From NCBI GenBank assembly GCA_004369085.1, contig ML210303.1, positions 1 through 64,000 of the forward strand: a DNA stretch of 64,000 nt, written 5' to 3'. The position numbers and the translations under genes were made by a program. This document shows, one piece after another, positions 22,983-34,050 of the stretch; positions within the stretch are counted from its first letter, which is position 1, and each line of letters starts with the position of its first letter. The stretch is from Coprinopsis marcescibilis (taxonomy: Eukaryota > Basidiomycota > Agaricomycetes > Agaricales > Psathyrellaceae). Below the pieces are notes generated by a model that saw only the letters and a program-made list of their open reading frames with translations, ran no database searches and had not been told where the DNA came from.

Positions 22983-24779
22983 ATGCCGTCCCCCACCGTC
23001 CTGTGTCGGACAGCCTACTACACCGACTATCCCCTCGTCGTCGACGACAGCCCCCACCCGCCCGACAGCGACCAGCTCATCTTTGGCCCCCTCGATCTCG
23101 ACGACGGCCTCCACATTCCCCACCAGCCGCTGCAGTGGGATCCATATGCTGTCCACGACGTCGACACAAAGTCTGCCTTCCACTTTGCCGACCCCCTCGC
23201 CATGTCGTCCTACGAGTATGGCCCGCCAGAGACGTCCCCGACGGGCAGCTACTATGAATCTACGACCGCAGCGCTCTACAGCACCCAATCAGATACTATC
23301 AAGAACTCGCCGTCGATGGAGGACAATCTCTACCTTTCAAACTGGATAAACGACCCAGAACTATCCGCTCCTTCGCCCTCATCGCCGATATCGATCCCAT
23401 CCCCCTCCGACTTTCAGACCTCATCAGCATCGTCCTTTTCTGCCTTTGGCGAGTTCAATGACCAGGTCTTTTCGCCAACATCGTTTGCAGCTCTCCATCC
23501 TCTGCCACCGTCAGCAGCTTCTTCGTTCGACGAGCCACACCCACTTCGCCAACGCGTCAATTCGTCCACCGACATGTCCTTATCCAAGCCCTCGTGGGCG
23601 TCCCATCTCTGGGATCTTCCAACCAGCTCTCTGCGCCCTCCTTCTCTTATCCGTTCGTCGGTTCGCCACTCGCCGTTGTCAGACGGCACCGTCCGTCAGC
23701 GAGTTCCTATGCGACGAGGCTCTCATTCTTCCAGCCAAACTTTCCAGTCGTCAAGTGCACCATCAAATTTTGCAGATTCTCCTAGAGCCCCTAGCATGAC
23801 TAGAGCTTACAGCCGCCGTTCCGAATCCGTGGTTAGCATTGGAGAGGACCGTGACGCAACCGTGCGTCGGAAGAAGCGCTCTCCCCCTGTAGAAGAGTTT
23901 GGCACATCAGCGGACAAGACTTCGGACCTTCGTAAGTTGTCGCAGATCTTTTTTGCCGTTTTATCAGTAATGACGTCGTCCCAGCAAGCAAATCCATGCT
24001 CAAACCTCCAAAGCTGGCTCCGTCGGCATGGCAGCTCTACTTTACCGACTGGATCCAGAAACAGCAGCGTCTCGGCACTCGGAAGCTCAATGTCGCTCAG
24101 GCGGCAAAAGAGGCCGGACAGGAATATGCCTCGCTAAGCAACGAGGAAAAGGAGGTATGCAAGGTCTTTCTGTCTGACGTCATATCGCGGTCATCTCATT
24201 CTTTATAGCCCTATAAGCGGCGTTCACAGGCCGCGAAGGAGACCCGAGAGAGGGAACATGAAGCCTACATGCGCACCCTCACCCCAGAGGACATCAAGCG
24301 CGAAAACGTTTATCGAGCCGCCCAGCGTAAAGCGGGGAAATCTCGAAAGGGTAACATCAAAGACCCTAATGCGCCCAAGAAGCCTTTGAGCGCGTATTTC
24401 ATGTTCTTGCAACGCATCCGAGCGGATCCGAAGCTGGTCAAGGACATTTTCGGAGACGAAACTGAGACCACTAAACAGAGTGTGCTGGCCGCCGCTAAAT
24501 GGCGGTCAATGACAGATGCCGAGCGACAGGTATGCCATCAGCTCGCCGTACATATGACTCGCTCTAACTGTTTTCCAGCCATTTTTAGCGCAAGCTGAAC
24601 AGGAAAAAATGGAGTACGAAGCCGCTAGGCGTCTGTATGAGGAAGGGACTACGGGCTATGGAACGAACATCAACTTTAGCATCCTCCAAAGCCCGGCCTT
24701 CCCCACAATCAAGCTTGAGTCGTCGGAAAGCGAGAGCGAGAGCATCGTTGCCGATGATTCAGACAAGCCCCGTGCATGA
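22983..24779 (+). CDS. Tandem HMG-box protein with Ser/Pro-rich N-terminus
   Basis: Likely architectural or sequence-specific DNA-binding protein. The first 320 residues are Ser/Pro/Asp-rich and probably disordered, with a basic KKRSPP patch near the end. Two HMG boxes follow over several exons. The first starts PKLAPSAWQLYFTDWIQKQQ and continues VAQAAKEAGQEYASLSNEEKEPYKRR. A basic linker leads to the second, NIKDPNAPKKPLSAYFMFLQR, continuing LAAAKWRSMTDAERQPFLAQA. The tail is acidic (ESSESESESIVADD). Tandem boxes recall TFAM/Abf2, but no mitochondrial presequence is visible, so a nuclear role is more likely. An in-frame ATG at 22884 would add 33 residues. Confidence 0.8.
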
Positions 24780-25113
24780 TTTTTTTTCTTTTTTTCGTTC
24801 TTTTATATGTTCGCCTTTTGTATTCTTAACGACATGTCACGACCTTTCTTGGTTCCTTTATTCCCCCGCGCGTTATTGTTATCAACCCCTGCTTTTGAAC
24901 CATCTTTGTATTTCGTAGATACCTATGTCGCTGTATTTCTAGAACATTTTCTTTACTCTTTTGCTTCCTTGCATCCACGAGGATATGTCGATACGACGGT
25001 AGTTAATATACGCTCATCCCTGCTCATTACTGTACATTAGGACAATTGCTTTTCGTTCGTATTTGAACGAACCCTGTATATTTTACATCTACACTATGGA
25101 CATCATGTTGTGG
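24780..25113. other. Spacer between convergent HMG and GNAT genes
   Basis: T-rich just after the HMG stop codon, consistent with 3' untranslated sequence. No gene was seen. Confidence 0.4.
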
Positions 25114-25899
25114 TTATAACGGCATTCGAAGGACCATCAATTGATGGGGTGCCCCATCTTCCTCAAAAAGCTCGCCCTGAAGCCAAAGAAGATCCTGGAT
25201 CTAGAGTTTGCAAGGCACAGAAAGGAACCTCTGCTTACCTGAGGTGTATATCCAAACCTAGACGGGTAAATGGGACGTCGATCAAAACGTGTTCGGTCGA
25301 TGCAACGAGGCAGCGAAGCAAACGGGACTATAGAGCCAGCGTACTGCTGGCTGTGTAGCCACGCTAGCGGCTCGGAACGTTGGATTAACTTACCGAGCAT
25401 AGAACCCTTGCACGGGAAGCTGGGAATGGCATGCTACATCCACTGCGGGCCCGTCGTGGCCAAGCTGCAGGGCGTTCGCCTTGAGCCATGCGTGCAGGCT
25501 GTCGACCAGTTCTTTCCCGAACCGATACCGCCGGTAATCTTTGAGAACGGCCAGGCGGGTCAGCTTGTAGTACTGTTTGCCTGCAGGCTTGTGAAGCCTG
25601 ACGGTCCCGACCGGCTCAAGCGATGGGGTCAGCCTGAGCAAGAAATGTGTTGCGACATCTTCGTTTCTAGACTGGTGTTAAAAAGTGACTCTTGACACTT
25701 TCAGAGGACGGTAACGAGCTCATCTATTTCAGTTTCTAGCGGAAACTGCTGTTCGTGGTGGAAGACTTGGATTCGCTGGGGGGAATGACGGTCAGCCAGG
25801 CTTGCTAGGGAAAGCCACAGGTTTGCTGACCACATCGATGCACCTTTGTCTGTTCTCTGGGGTATCTGCGACGATTATTTCGTGAGTTGGTGTTTCCAT
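25114..25899 (-). CDS. GNAT family N-acetyltransferase
   Basis: Small acetyl-CoA-dependent acetyltransferase. The start ATG at 25899 opens METPTHEIIVADTPENRQRC. Exons then join to RIQVFHHEQQFPLETEIDEL, the family's VFVxEQxFPxExEID block. Next are THFLLRLTPSLEPVGTVRL and the acetyl-CoA motif KLTRLAVLKDYRRYRFGKEL, with RxxRFG in the pyrophosphate-loop position. The ending joins VACHSQLPVQGFYAR, FGYTPQ and GELFEEDGAPHQLMVLRMPL. Five exons were inferred, and the second junction (near 25690-25720) has two possible donors three codons apart. The substrate is unknown. It is divergent from the PPR gene, with 303 bases between starts. Confidence 0.83.
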
Positions 25900-26202
25900 A
25901 TTGTCGAGTCAGAATGAGCAACTTTCTCCGAGTAGATTTTGTGATTAGGGGCCCGGAGGTGGCGGGCCGAATTTTGGGGTCTAGATCACCTGACCAGCTG
26001 GCAAAAGTTTGAGCGCAAGGGAGTTCTTGTGCGTGATTGCGACTCATGCGTCGAGGACGGTCCATACCGTCAAAATTTCTTTCCTGTGCTCGTAATACCT
26101 GCCCTTTGACGTGCAAAGGTCAGTTTGAACGGGTAGAAACTGACTTTCTCGCTCACATTAAAGAATGTTATAGGGCTTTGGAATTGAAAACGCAGCGGTT
26201 TC
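25900..26202. other. Divergent promoter region, GNAT / PPR gene
   Basis: 303 bases between opposite start codons. No recognisable motif was found. Confidence 0.4.
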
Positions 26203-29200
26203 ATGGTCGAACCGCTGGCACATCTCGTGAAGGGTTCCATCACCCGCTATCCAGCAATCACTGCCAGCGCGAGACGAAAAAGACTATCGAGAAGCTTCTT
26301 CACCCCTCTTCCGAGGCAACACCATTTGTCGTCGGATGCACCGGATTCGAGTACACGTCCTTTGGTCGCGCAATGTCAGGAGTGGTCCTGCTGTGCTGTT
26401 TGGCATTCCTTGACCTGTCCGAGTGAGTCTGCAAGCCGTCAACTCGTGCAATCGCTCATTGTTTGCAGATCGTGACCATGCCTGGAACTTTAGTTTCGAG
26501 TCGAGCCCGACAACACAGAGACGGGCGGACAAACCGAAGCACAAGTTTACAAAAAGCTTGGCTATGGTGTACCCTGGCCAACGCAGACACGCTTCCGTCG
26601 CCGTAGACAGTCTCCCCCATCCAGTGACGGAAGAACATTTGCGTCCGTCTGAGGCCCTGGAACGATTCCGCCCCTACTGCCGGAAGGACCAAGAGCACAC
26701 GTTTGATCTTTCCGCGGCTTGGAAAGACTATCAAGATGTCGTGGCCCTTGGAATGCTCCCCTTTGTCGCGTCGGACGAGTTGGACACCTTTGCTGGCAAC
26801 ATATTGGCGGTGGTGGAGGACTCTGTCAACAAAAAGGGCAAGATACGTGCGGATCTCGTGGAGGAGTGGACAGGGAGGATACGGTCGTTGTTGGCATATT
26901 CAGGCTCTCAGACCTCTTCTGCACAGAGGACGTCGTCCGAGTATGCACGGCAAATCCAGGCGCGCCTGTTGGCACTTCATGGGGAGGGAGAGGAGTTGCG
27001 GCAGATCATACATGAGATGCGGAGGGATGGGAGTCACGCGCAACAAGTTCGCAACCTTTGCGTGCTGGCATTCACTGGCGTCGTTTCGAAACGCGAGGGA
27101 AGACAGGTTTTAGAGTTCCTCGCTCGAGAGTGGGATGATTTTACCGAACGTTGCATGTACTCGGCAAAGGTGGCTCTGGACCCTGGCATGCTTGCCATAC
27201 GGCATTCCATCGAAAAATCCGTCAGGACCCTGAAAGAGCCATTGGAGATCATACTTTCAGCAAAGGATCCAACAATCCGACATCGATTGCTCGAGCTGTC
27301 AGTACGCGCCTATCTCGACCGGGAGAGCTATCCTTTGGCAGCCCAATTTCTCATTGACGCAAGCCGCCACTCTTTACGAGCATCCCAAGCACTCGTGGAT
27401 GCTATCATGACAAGCCTTCTCGCAAAGACGCGCCGCTTCATTTATGCCCCCCTGGCACAAGAATTGCTCGAATGCTACAACACACAAGGCCCGGAACTCG
27501 ACGAGGCCGTCTCAATTATCGCTTCCAAGGCCGGCCAAATCGTGGAATCCGAAGTCCATTTCACCTCAACAGCCGGCATCATCGACGACGCGACTCGTGC
27601 AACCAGGCTACTGTATGCCTACGCTCACGGGGGCGATGTGTCTGGGACCATCAACATCTTCAATCGACATTTCCCCAAGACTCCCACCGAAGGAAGGCAG
27701 AATAATCCTTCTGAACATCATTATTTCCCCGTATTTCTAGCCCTTGTGCGCCATGGGAATGGGGAAGGGATGGAAGAATGGATGGAAGACATGCATGCGA
27801 ACAGAGTCCAGCCAGATTCTCAGATCTACAGTATCTTCATCGAGTACTATGGTCAACGCGACATGGTTGAACAGATCATCTCAACCTTTGAGCAGATGGA
27901 TGTGGCAGGGGTGTGGGGTGATGAGGTGGTTTACAATGTGGCGATGGCGTTTTTCGCTCGGCGGAAGGATCCTGTGACGGTGGAAGCTTTGTTCAGACGT
28001 ATGCTTCGGCACGGCATCGAGCCAAATGTTGCGTGCTGCACAACCCTAATCAATGCGTATGTGGAAGCTGGAATTTGGACAGGAGTCATCAAGGCGTTCA
28101 AGTACGTCAAGACGTATTTCAAGGAGGAAGACCTCCCCATCGACATCTACAACGTGCTGCTCAAGGCCTACAGTCGTGTCGGCATCCCCTTTGACCAAAT
28201 CCTACGCCAGTTCTGGAGAATCAAGGACCTGGGCCTTGAGCCAGATGCATACACGTATTCGACCGTGGTGGCTGCAGCATGTGACAACCATTGCATGACT
28301 GAGGCCAAAGCGATTTACGACATCTGCCAACAGAAGCACGAGCAGAACCCATCCTCCGGAATCCTTAACCCTCACCTTTTCACATCCATGATAGCCGGTT
28401 ATACCCGGGCTCGCCAATACGACGCCGCGCTGGAGATGTATGGCTTCATGGTGGACTCTGAGATTGAACCTAATGCCGTCACTTACGGCGCAATCGTATG
28501 GGCTCTGGTTTCTGCGAAGGGGCCGGAGGTTGGAGAAGAGTTTGTGAGCAGGACCATTTTATCACAACCCTCCGAAGAACAAGGCTGGAAGAAATTACCA
28601 TACGGGAAGGCCACATGGTACGAACTGGTTTACACCCCCCTCTTCAACGCCTACCGACTCCAGGGCTCTGCGGACAATGTCATGAGGCTATATCAGTCCA
28701 TCTACGACCAAGGCGAAGAGATAACTTTGGCGCTCCACACCCAAATGTTGGACTCTTTCCGACGCTCCTCAGATTTTGGCGGTGTCTCCGAGACGTGGGA
28801 CGAGATCTACGAAATGGTCACCCGCGATCTCGCCGCAGCCGAGCCACTGCGGGACGAAGAAACTGTGTCCGGAGCACGCGACGCCCCTGCAGCTATTCTC
28901 AGTGACGCCGTTTCGATCTACATCGATGCATGCTCTGCTGCAGGTTATCATGAGAAGGTGCAGGAAGCTTGGGATAAACTTCAGAAGCTCAACATTAGGT
29001 TCAGTCCGCATAATTGGAATCACCTGGGGGTTGCGTACGTGCGTGCCGGGGAGGTTTCGCGCGCGTTTGCCCTTGTGGAGGAAGTCATCCTGCCGAGGCG
29101 CCGAGAAGAACCAAAGTACCAGCCCACATTCGAAGACGACTACGATTCACCGCTAGTTTTCGACCCCAAGCTATTGGGTGCCTTGAACTCCTTGGGTTCG

Positions 29201-29611
29201 ACTCAATACCAACGGCCTTCGTTCAGATTGTCAAAGGAGCGTTCTCGGGCCAGGATCCAGAATCTACCTCCAAAAGTAGCCGAAGGGGACGAATATGCGG
29301 ACTTTGCGGACCCTTTGAAATCCATATTGAACATTCAATCGGCATGGACTTCTTGGCGTCCTCACGGAGCGCTTCTCGGGTCTCTGCTCCTCTGCATCAC
29401 CAGGCTTGAGCAAGGACTGACGATTCGCCCAATCACTCCTGGTGATAGGCGAGTACCCGCCATCGAAGGCTCAAACCCAGAAGAGGCCCGCAAGATGTTA
29501 GATTCCATCATGGAAAATTACCCCCAAACGTTTGGAGAAGTGATGAATTTCAGAACAATGCAACGGAAGAAGTATGGGAGGAGATATGCGCGTTTCTACG
29601 AACGGACATAA
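26203..29611 (+). CDS. Large pentatricopeptide repeat (PPR) protein, probably mitochondrial
   Basis: Predicted organellar RNA-binding protein. Exon 1 (26203-26422) has an Arg/Ser-rich leader with no acidic residues for about 50 positions (ITASARRKRLSRSFFTPLPR), typical of a mitochondrial presequence. A GTGAGT..CAG intron joins it in phase to one long exon, 26469-29611, for 1120 residues. PPR helices are visible in series: IYSIFIEYYGQRDMVEQIIS, VVYNVAMAFFARRKDPVTVE, CCTTLINAYVEAGIWTGVIK, IYNVLLKAYSRVGIPFDQIL, TYSTVVAAACDNHCMTEAKA, LFTSMIAGYTRARQYDAALE and TYGAIVWALVSAKG. Spacing is about 35 residues. The long uninterrupted exon is unusual beside its intron-rich neighbours. The RNA target is unknown. 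Confidence 0.88.
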
Positions 29612-29742
29612 TTTAAAGAACAGTCATAATTACAGTAGACCATTCTACGATTAGAGCAGTCCAATCCCGGAAACCCACAGGCAGAGAGTAATTAATACAT
29701 AATACCACAACACACTTGAAAAGTGCACCCTCTTTAACTATG

Positions 29743-31595
29743 TTATGAATCGTCTTCAGAATCGTCGTCGGACCCAGACTGATTCCTTCTTCTCCGTTTA
29801 CTTGTACCGTGACGATTTCGCTGTGCAAAAACGGTCAGAGATTGGGGCCAATTCGCGAAGCCAAACAGGAAACCCACCAAGGGCAATTTCTGTCCTTGAT
29901 TACCGAATGCGATAGACAATGCAGTGGTGTCTGTGGAGATTTTTTTCAAGTTGAAAGAAGAAGCGGGCACAAGATCGCCTACCTGGAACACCGGGGAAAC
30001 GCTTGGCAGAATATACAGTAAACGACTCGGTGAATGTTTGTGCGAGGATGGGCGAGATGTCATTGTGAATTCGCATCGCCCCAGCTTCTGGTGCCGGGGG
30101 CCTAGAAACAAGCAAATTAGGAATGTATGTCAGTTTATTTCGGCGGAGGCCTTGTCTGCATGCCCAAAATGTCAAACAATGATCACTTACGCCCCGACAT
30201 TCATAAGTCGCATCCGAAGACGGAAAGTCCCTACGCGATCGAGGATTAGGGCGACGCGTTGTTTGGAGGACAAGAGAAAAATAAACGAACCTTCTGTTCG
30301 TACGGACAAATCTTGGAACAGGAAGAAAATTCCCGGTTTGCGATGTTCGTCCAATAATCGACATGCGTTGGCTGAAAGAGGGCCAACAAGAGTTCTTGTG
30401 TATGTGGCGAGATTGCGTGGAGCGCTGCCTTGTGGGGTGGCAGTTCCAGATGTGCTTTGTGGGAAGGGCGCACCGGATGGGTATGCGTTGGTCGGCGGGT
30501 ATGCCGCCGACCCGTATGGTGCTTGATCGGTCTGGGAACCTGCTGCACTGTTGAATCCGTCCTGAGTTCTCAAAGCTGGATCTATGGCTGTATTGCACAT
30601 GTTAAAAGGGAGGATGGGCATGTTACGGTGATGAGGGACCTACGATAGGTCTCGTCGTTGTTTGAGGAACTCCATTCCTCGTTTCCTCCGGATGCGGTGC
30701 GGTTAAAAGATTGGATAGATGGGAGAACAGGCGGAGGATATGGGGTTGCGCGGTCTATGGGCGGTGGAGGTGGAGGATAGCCCCATGTTTGTGGGGGGTT
30801 GGATGGTGCTACGGGGTACGGCGAATTTGGAGGAAGACTATTGCCGCCATCTTGCGACTGGCCAGGATAGTAGGGTTGATTACTCGCTGCCGAAGAGGGC
30901 TGTATGATGTTGAGTAAACGGGATCCGTGTATATTCTAGGAGAGTTTACCTGCTCCTCCGCCCGAAGGGGAGCTGGAGTCGAAGAGTTGGATGCCAGATT
31001 ACCGGGAGCACGGGGTTGAGATGAGCTTGTTGTGCGTCGGCGATTTGAGGTCTTGCTTGTTGGCGGGTTAGGCGGAGCATATCGATCTGTTGAAGACGGG
31101 TGGAGGACGAGATTCATTTCTTGGTTGCCATCTGCAGACCACAGATCCACAGTAACAAGAAAAAAGGAGCAGTCGACATCGCTAAGTGGTAGCAGCCTTC
31201 AGAAGCTGAGTTCAGATCCGGAAGGGATCATCGGTACATACTCAACATCGACCAATTTCTGGTCGTCAGTGCGCACAATCATTTTAGCTACCGCCGCTGG
31301 GGCTAAAGGCCTTCGATCCTAGATTTGACATTAAGCGGCAAAGTATATGGAGCAGTAAGGGCGTCAGATGGCTTACCTTGTCACCGAAGCCACACATTCG
31401 GGCACGCAAAGGATGCTGTACGACTTCTAATGAATAGTGCCTGATGCAAACTCGGTATTAGCACGCCTAGAGGTCCCAAGAGCTTGGGTATTACCTTCTA
31501 CCAACCCATTGGCCCCAAATCTCAGGACCATCGTTTGAGGCTGACTGAGAGGGGTCTTGTCCCGCTGAATTCTGCTTGTTCGTTTGCTGTATCAT
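29743..31595 (-). CDS. velB: Velvet family developmental regulator VelB
   Basis: DNA-binding velvet factor that partners VeA/VosA-type proteins in fungal development and secondary metabolism. The start ATG at 31595 gives MIQQTNKQNSAGQDPSQ. The first half of the velvet domain is HYSLEVVQHPLRARMCGFGD, DRRPLAPAAVAKMIVRTDDQ and FFLVTVDLWSADGNQEMNL. A disordered insert follows, rich in Pro, Ser, Tyr and Asn, spanning several exons. The second half is TYTRTLVGPLSANACRLLDE, GIFFLFQDLSVRTEG and FRLRMRLMNVGAPPAPEAGA. Then come FTVYSAKRFPGVPDTTALS and the tail GNQGQKLPLRNRHGTSKRRR, ending in acidic DDDSEDDS. All junctions were checked by phase. The split domain is characteristic of VelB and not of VeA or VosA. 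Confidence 0.92.
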
Positions 31596-32248
31596 GGGTA
31601 CTCGGAGGATGTGTGATGACGGTCCTGACCAAGGGCAGTGGTGGGCTGGCTAGCCGACTTGAATGTCGTCGTCTGGTGTCAAGGTGGATTTCTCTGCTGT
31701 GAGTGAGGTTTTCACACGGAAGGAGAAGGTAAGGTGCAGAACCGATACAGTGGAAGATCACATTGGTGATCTCCCAAGACATGTTGTATGAACCTTGGAC
31801 TCAAAACTTGGAAAACTTAACGGTCTATATATTTGACCGAGCTGTCCTTGGTCTGCAGATCTATCTTCGCCCCAGATATTCTGTTGAAAAGCTTTGTGTA
31901 TTCAAGGAGTGTTAGAGTTGGGACTAATGCTATGTCATCTAGTACTTACCGGACTGCTGGTGCTTCCGAGTCCGTTATTCCGGTTCCTCGTCCCAAGCTG
32001 AGGTCTTCAGGTAACTTCGGAAGCTCCTCTCACATGCTACGGTCATACACCCAGTGCCATGCACCGTCGGCGTGTTCTGTGAAGATAAAAAAATGGTTCT
32101 GCATCGATTGTGACTAGGGAGAATACCTGTCGTAGTACGAGGATCGAGTTGTATCTGCCACGTGGATATTCTCCTCCACGTGCAGGACTTGAAATCTCTT
32201 TCAGGCTTTGACCTGCGTACCCATCTTGAGTTTCTCCAGTCAGTCCCA
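31596..32248. other. Divergent region velB / ArfGAP with a small ORF
   Basis: About 650 bases. A TATATATT word lies near 31829. A 62-codon ATG frame on the plus strand at 31932-32117 (starts MSSSTYRTAGASESV) follows it by about 100 bases, but it shows no known feature and contains a possible splice donor (GGTAAC) in its middle. Nothing else was recognised. Confidence 0.35.
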
Positions 32249-33756
32249 ATGGCCGACCAAGCTGCCGTTCGAAAGGTCCTTAGCGACTTTGCAAAGCGAG
32301 AAGATCTCGAGAACAGAACATGTGCAGACTGTGGAAATCCTAACCCTCAATGGGCCTCGCTTGGGTAGGTCATGCAATCCGAAAGCACATTGGCCGTTCT
32401 AAACTGGACATGTATCATTCAGGTTTGCCATCCTGGTCTGTCTGCAATGTGCTGGAACACACAGAAGCTTTGGCGTACACATCAGGCTAGCTTAAGCACA
32501 GACCGTGAAACGATAGTCTTCCTCACATCAAGTTCAATATAGCTTCGTCCGATCGATTTCAATGGATACCTGGCAGGATGAGCAATTGAGACGGATGCAG
32601 GTAAGTATTGGCCATTTCTGACTTGCTCCAGCTCTCAAGTATCTTTAGCTTGGAGGAAATAAGCCATTCAAGGACTTTATGAATTCGTATACCCCCGCAG
32701 AACAGGGCGGCTACAGGCCTGACTCTACTGTCAACGAGAAATATCACTCTTGGGCGGCTGCACAATATAAGGAAAAGGTATGATCGGCTCGAAACCTATC
32801 CATTCAGGCTCTAATGGTGATTCCAGCTCGACGCTCTTTTAGCTGGTCGTGATTGGTCTTCATCAGCACCTCCACCAGGATTCGGGCTCAACAGTCGGTC
32901 TGCCTCACCCGCTCCTTCCGCCGCCGGACTGAGGAAATCAAGAACCTCTGGACGTAGTGGTCTCGCGTCGACCCGAAGCGCCTCCCAGACACCATCTATC
33001 GGAGGATCCTCAAACGGCACACCCAACCCCGCGCCTGATCAGAAGTCACAGAACGAAAGCTACTTCGCCAACCTTGGTAAAGCGAACGAAAATCGACCGG
33101 ACCATCTACCTCCCTCGCAAGGCGGGAAATATACCGGGTTCGGAAGCACGCCTACTCCTCAGAATCCGACCAATCCGTTGTCATCCGCCAACGCCCCAAC
33201 GTTGGGAGATCTTCAAGAAAATCCGGTTGCTGCCTTGAGCAAAGGTTGGAGTTTGTTCGCTGCCGCTGTTGCTGGAGCCACCAAGGTCGTTTCAGAGAAC
33301 GTCATCCAACCTGGAGTTGAGAAGGTCACTGACCCCAATTTCCAAGCAACGGTGAAGGGTTATATGACCGATGCACAGCGGAAGGCTGCCATAGTTGGTA
33401 GCTCTGCAAACGAGTGGGGAAAGCATTCTTTTGGCGTCGACGTCGCGGACACTGTTGGAGGTGTCGCAAGAAGCATCACAGGTGGTCCTTCTCGACAAGG
33501 GTATGGGCAATTGTCGCTGCAAAGTCCGAACGAGTTTGGTGATTCGGGTCCTTCTTCCCTATACGACCCACGCGACGAGGATGATTTCTTCAATCACCAC
33601 AGCTCCCAGGACCAGTCGCAGCAAGCTACAACCATGAACACCGCCTCGGTCGGATCGACATCCATTTCAAGGGCTGCGACGACGACCGGGAGTCTGCAGG
33701 CGAAGAAGCCCCCAGCTAAGAAAGAAGATGATTGGGATGAGTGGAAGGATTTCTAA
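32249..33756 (+). CDS. GCS1: ADP-ribosylation factor GTPase-activating protein (GCS1/ArfGAP1)
   Basis: Stimulates GTP hydrolysis by Arf1 on Golgi/COPI membranes. The N-terminal ArfGAP zinc finger is CADCGNPNPQWASLG joined to FAILVCLQCAGTHRSFGVHI, with the catalytic-finger arginine in HRSFG. SFVRSISMDTWQDEQLRRMQ, GGNKPFKDF and a Ser/Pro-rich linker follow. The C-terminal region, with NPVAALSKGWSLFAAAVAGA and VIQPGVEKVTDPNFQ, matches the amphipathic curvature-sensing part of ArfGAP1/Gcs1. The final DDWDEWKDF is the typical acidic Trp tail. One intron (32486-32542) begins with GC instead of GT. No GT donor would keep the conserved VHIS, so a GC-AG intron is the best reading. Confidence 0.92.
32486..32542 (+). 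other. Probable GC-AG intron in GCS1 homologue
   Basis: The exon ends ..CACATCAG at 32485 and the intron starts GCTAGC. The acceptor ATATAG ends at 32542 and the next exon reads CTTCGTCCGATCG. The join gives GVHISFVRSISMDTW, which is invariant in ArfGAPs. Reading through would meet a stop within four codons of the donor. Confidence 0.65.
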
Positions 33757-34050
33757 TCATCTTAAACACCTCATCATATTCTAGAGATCTTGGTGCTTAT
33801 ATGTATTGTTGTAAAAATGTAGTTTGTCGATACCTTGCTGGCCGAAGACGCGTGGAATTCGCTTGGAATATGATTTTGATTTATTTATCGGAACACCTGA
33901 GGTCATAGGTCCGGCCGTAGTGATGTAAATTGCTTCCGGGTCAACCAGCGTTTCCTCCTCTTTCCTCAAACACATCGTCCAGAGCGGCCAGAAAGTCCTC
34001 TCTATCGAGTAAACTCTAGATTCTCGTGTCTTTTTGACAATTCCTTAGCT

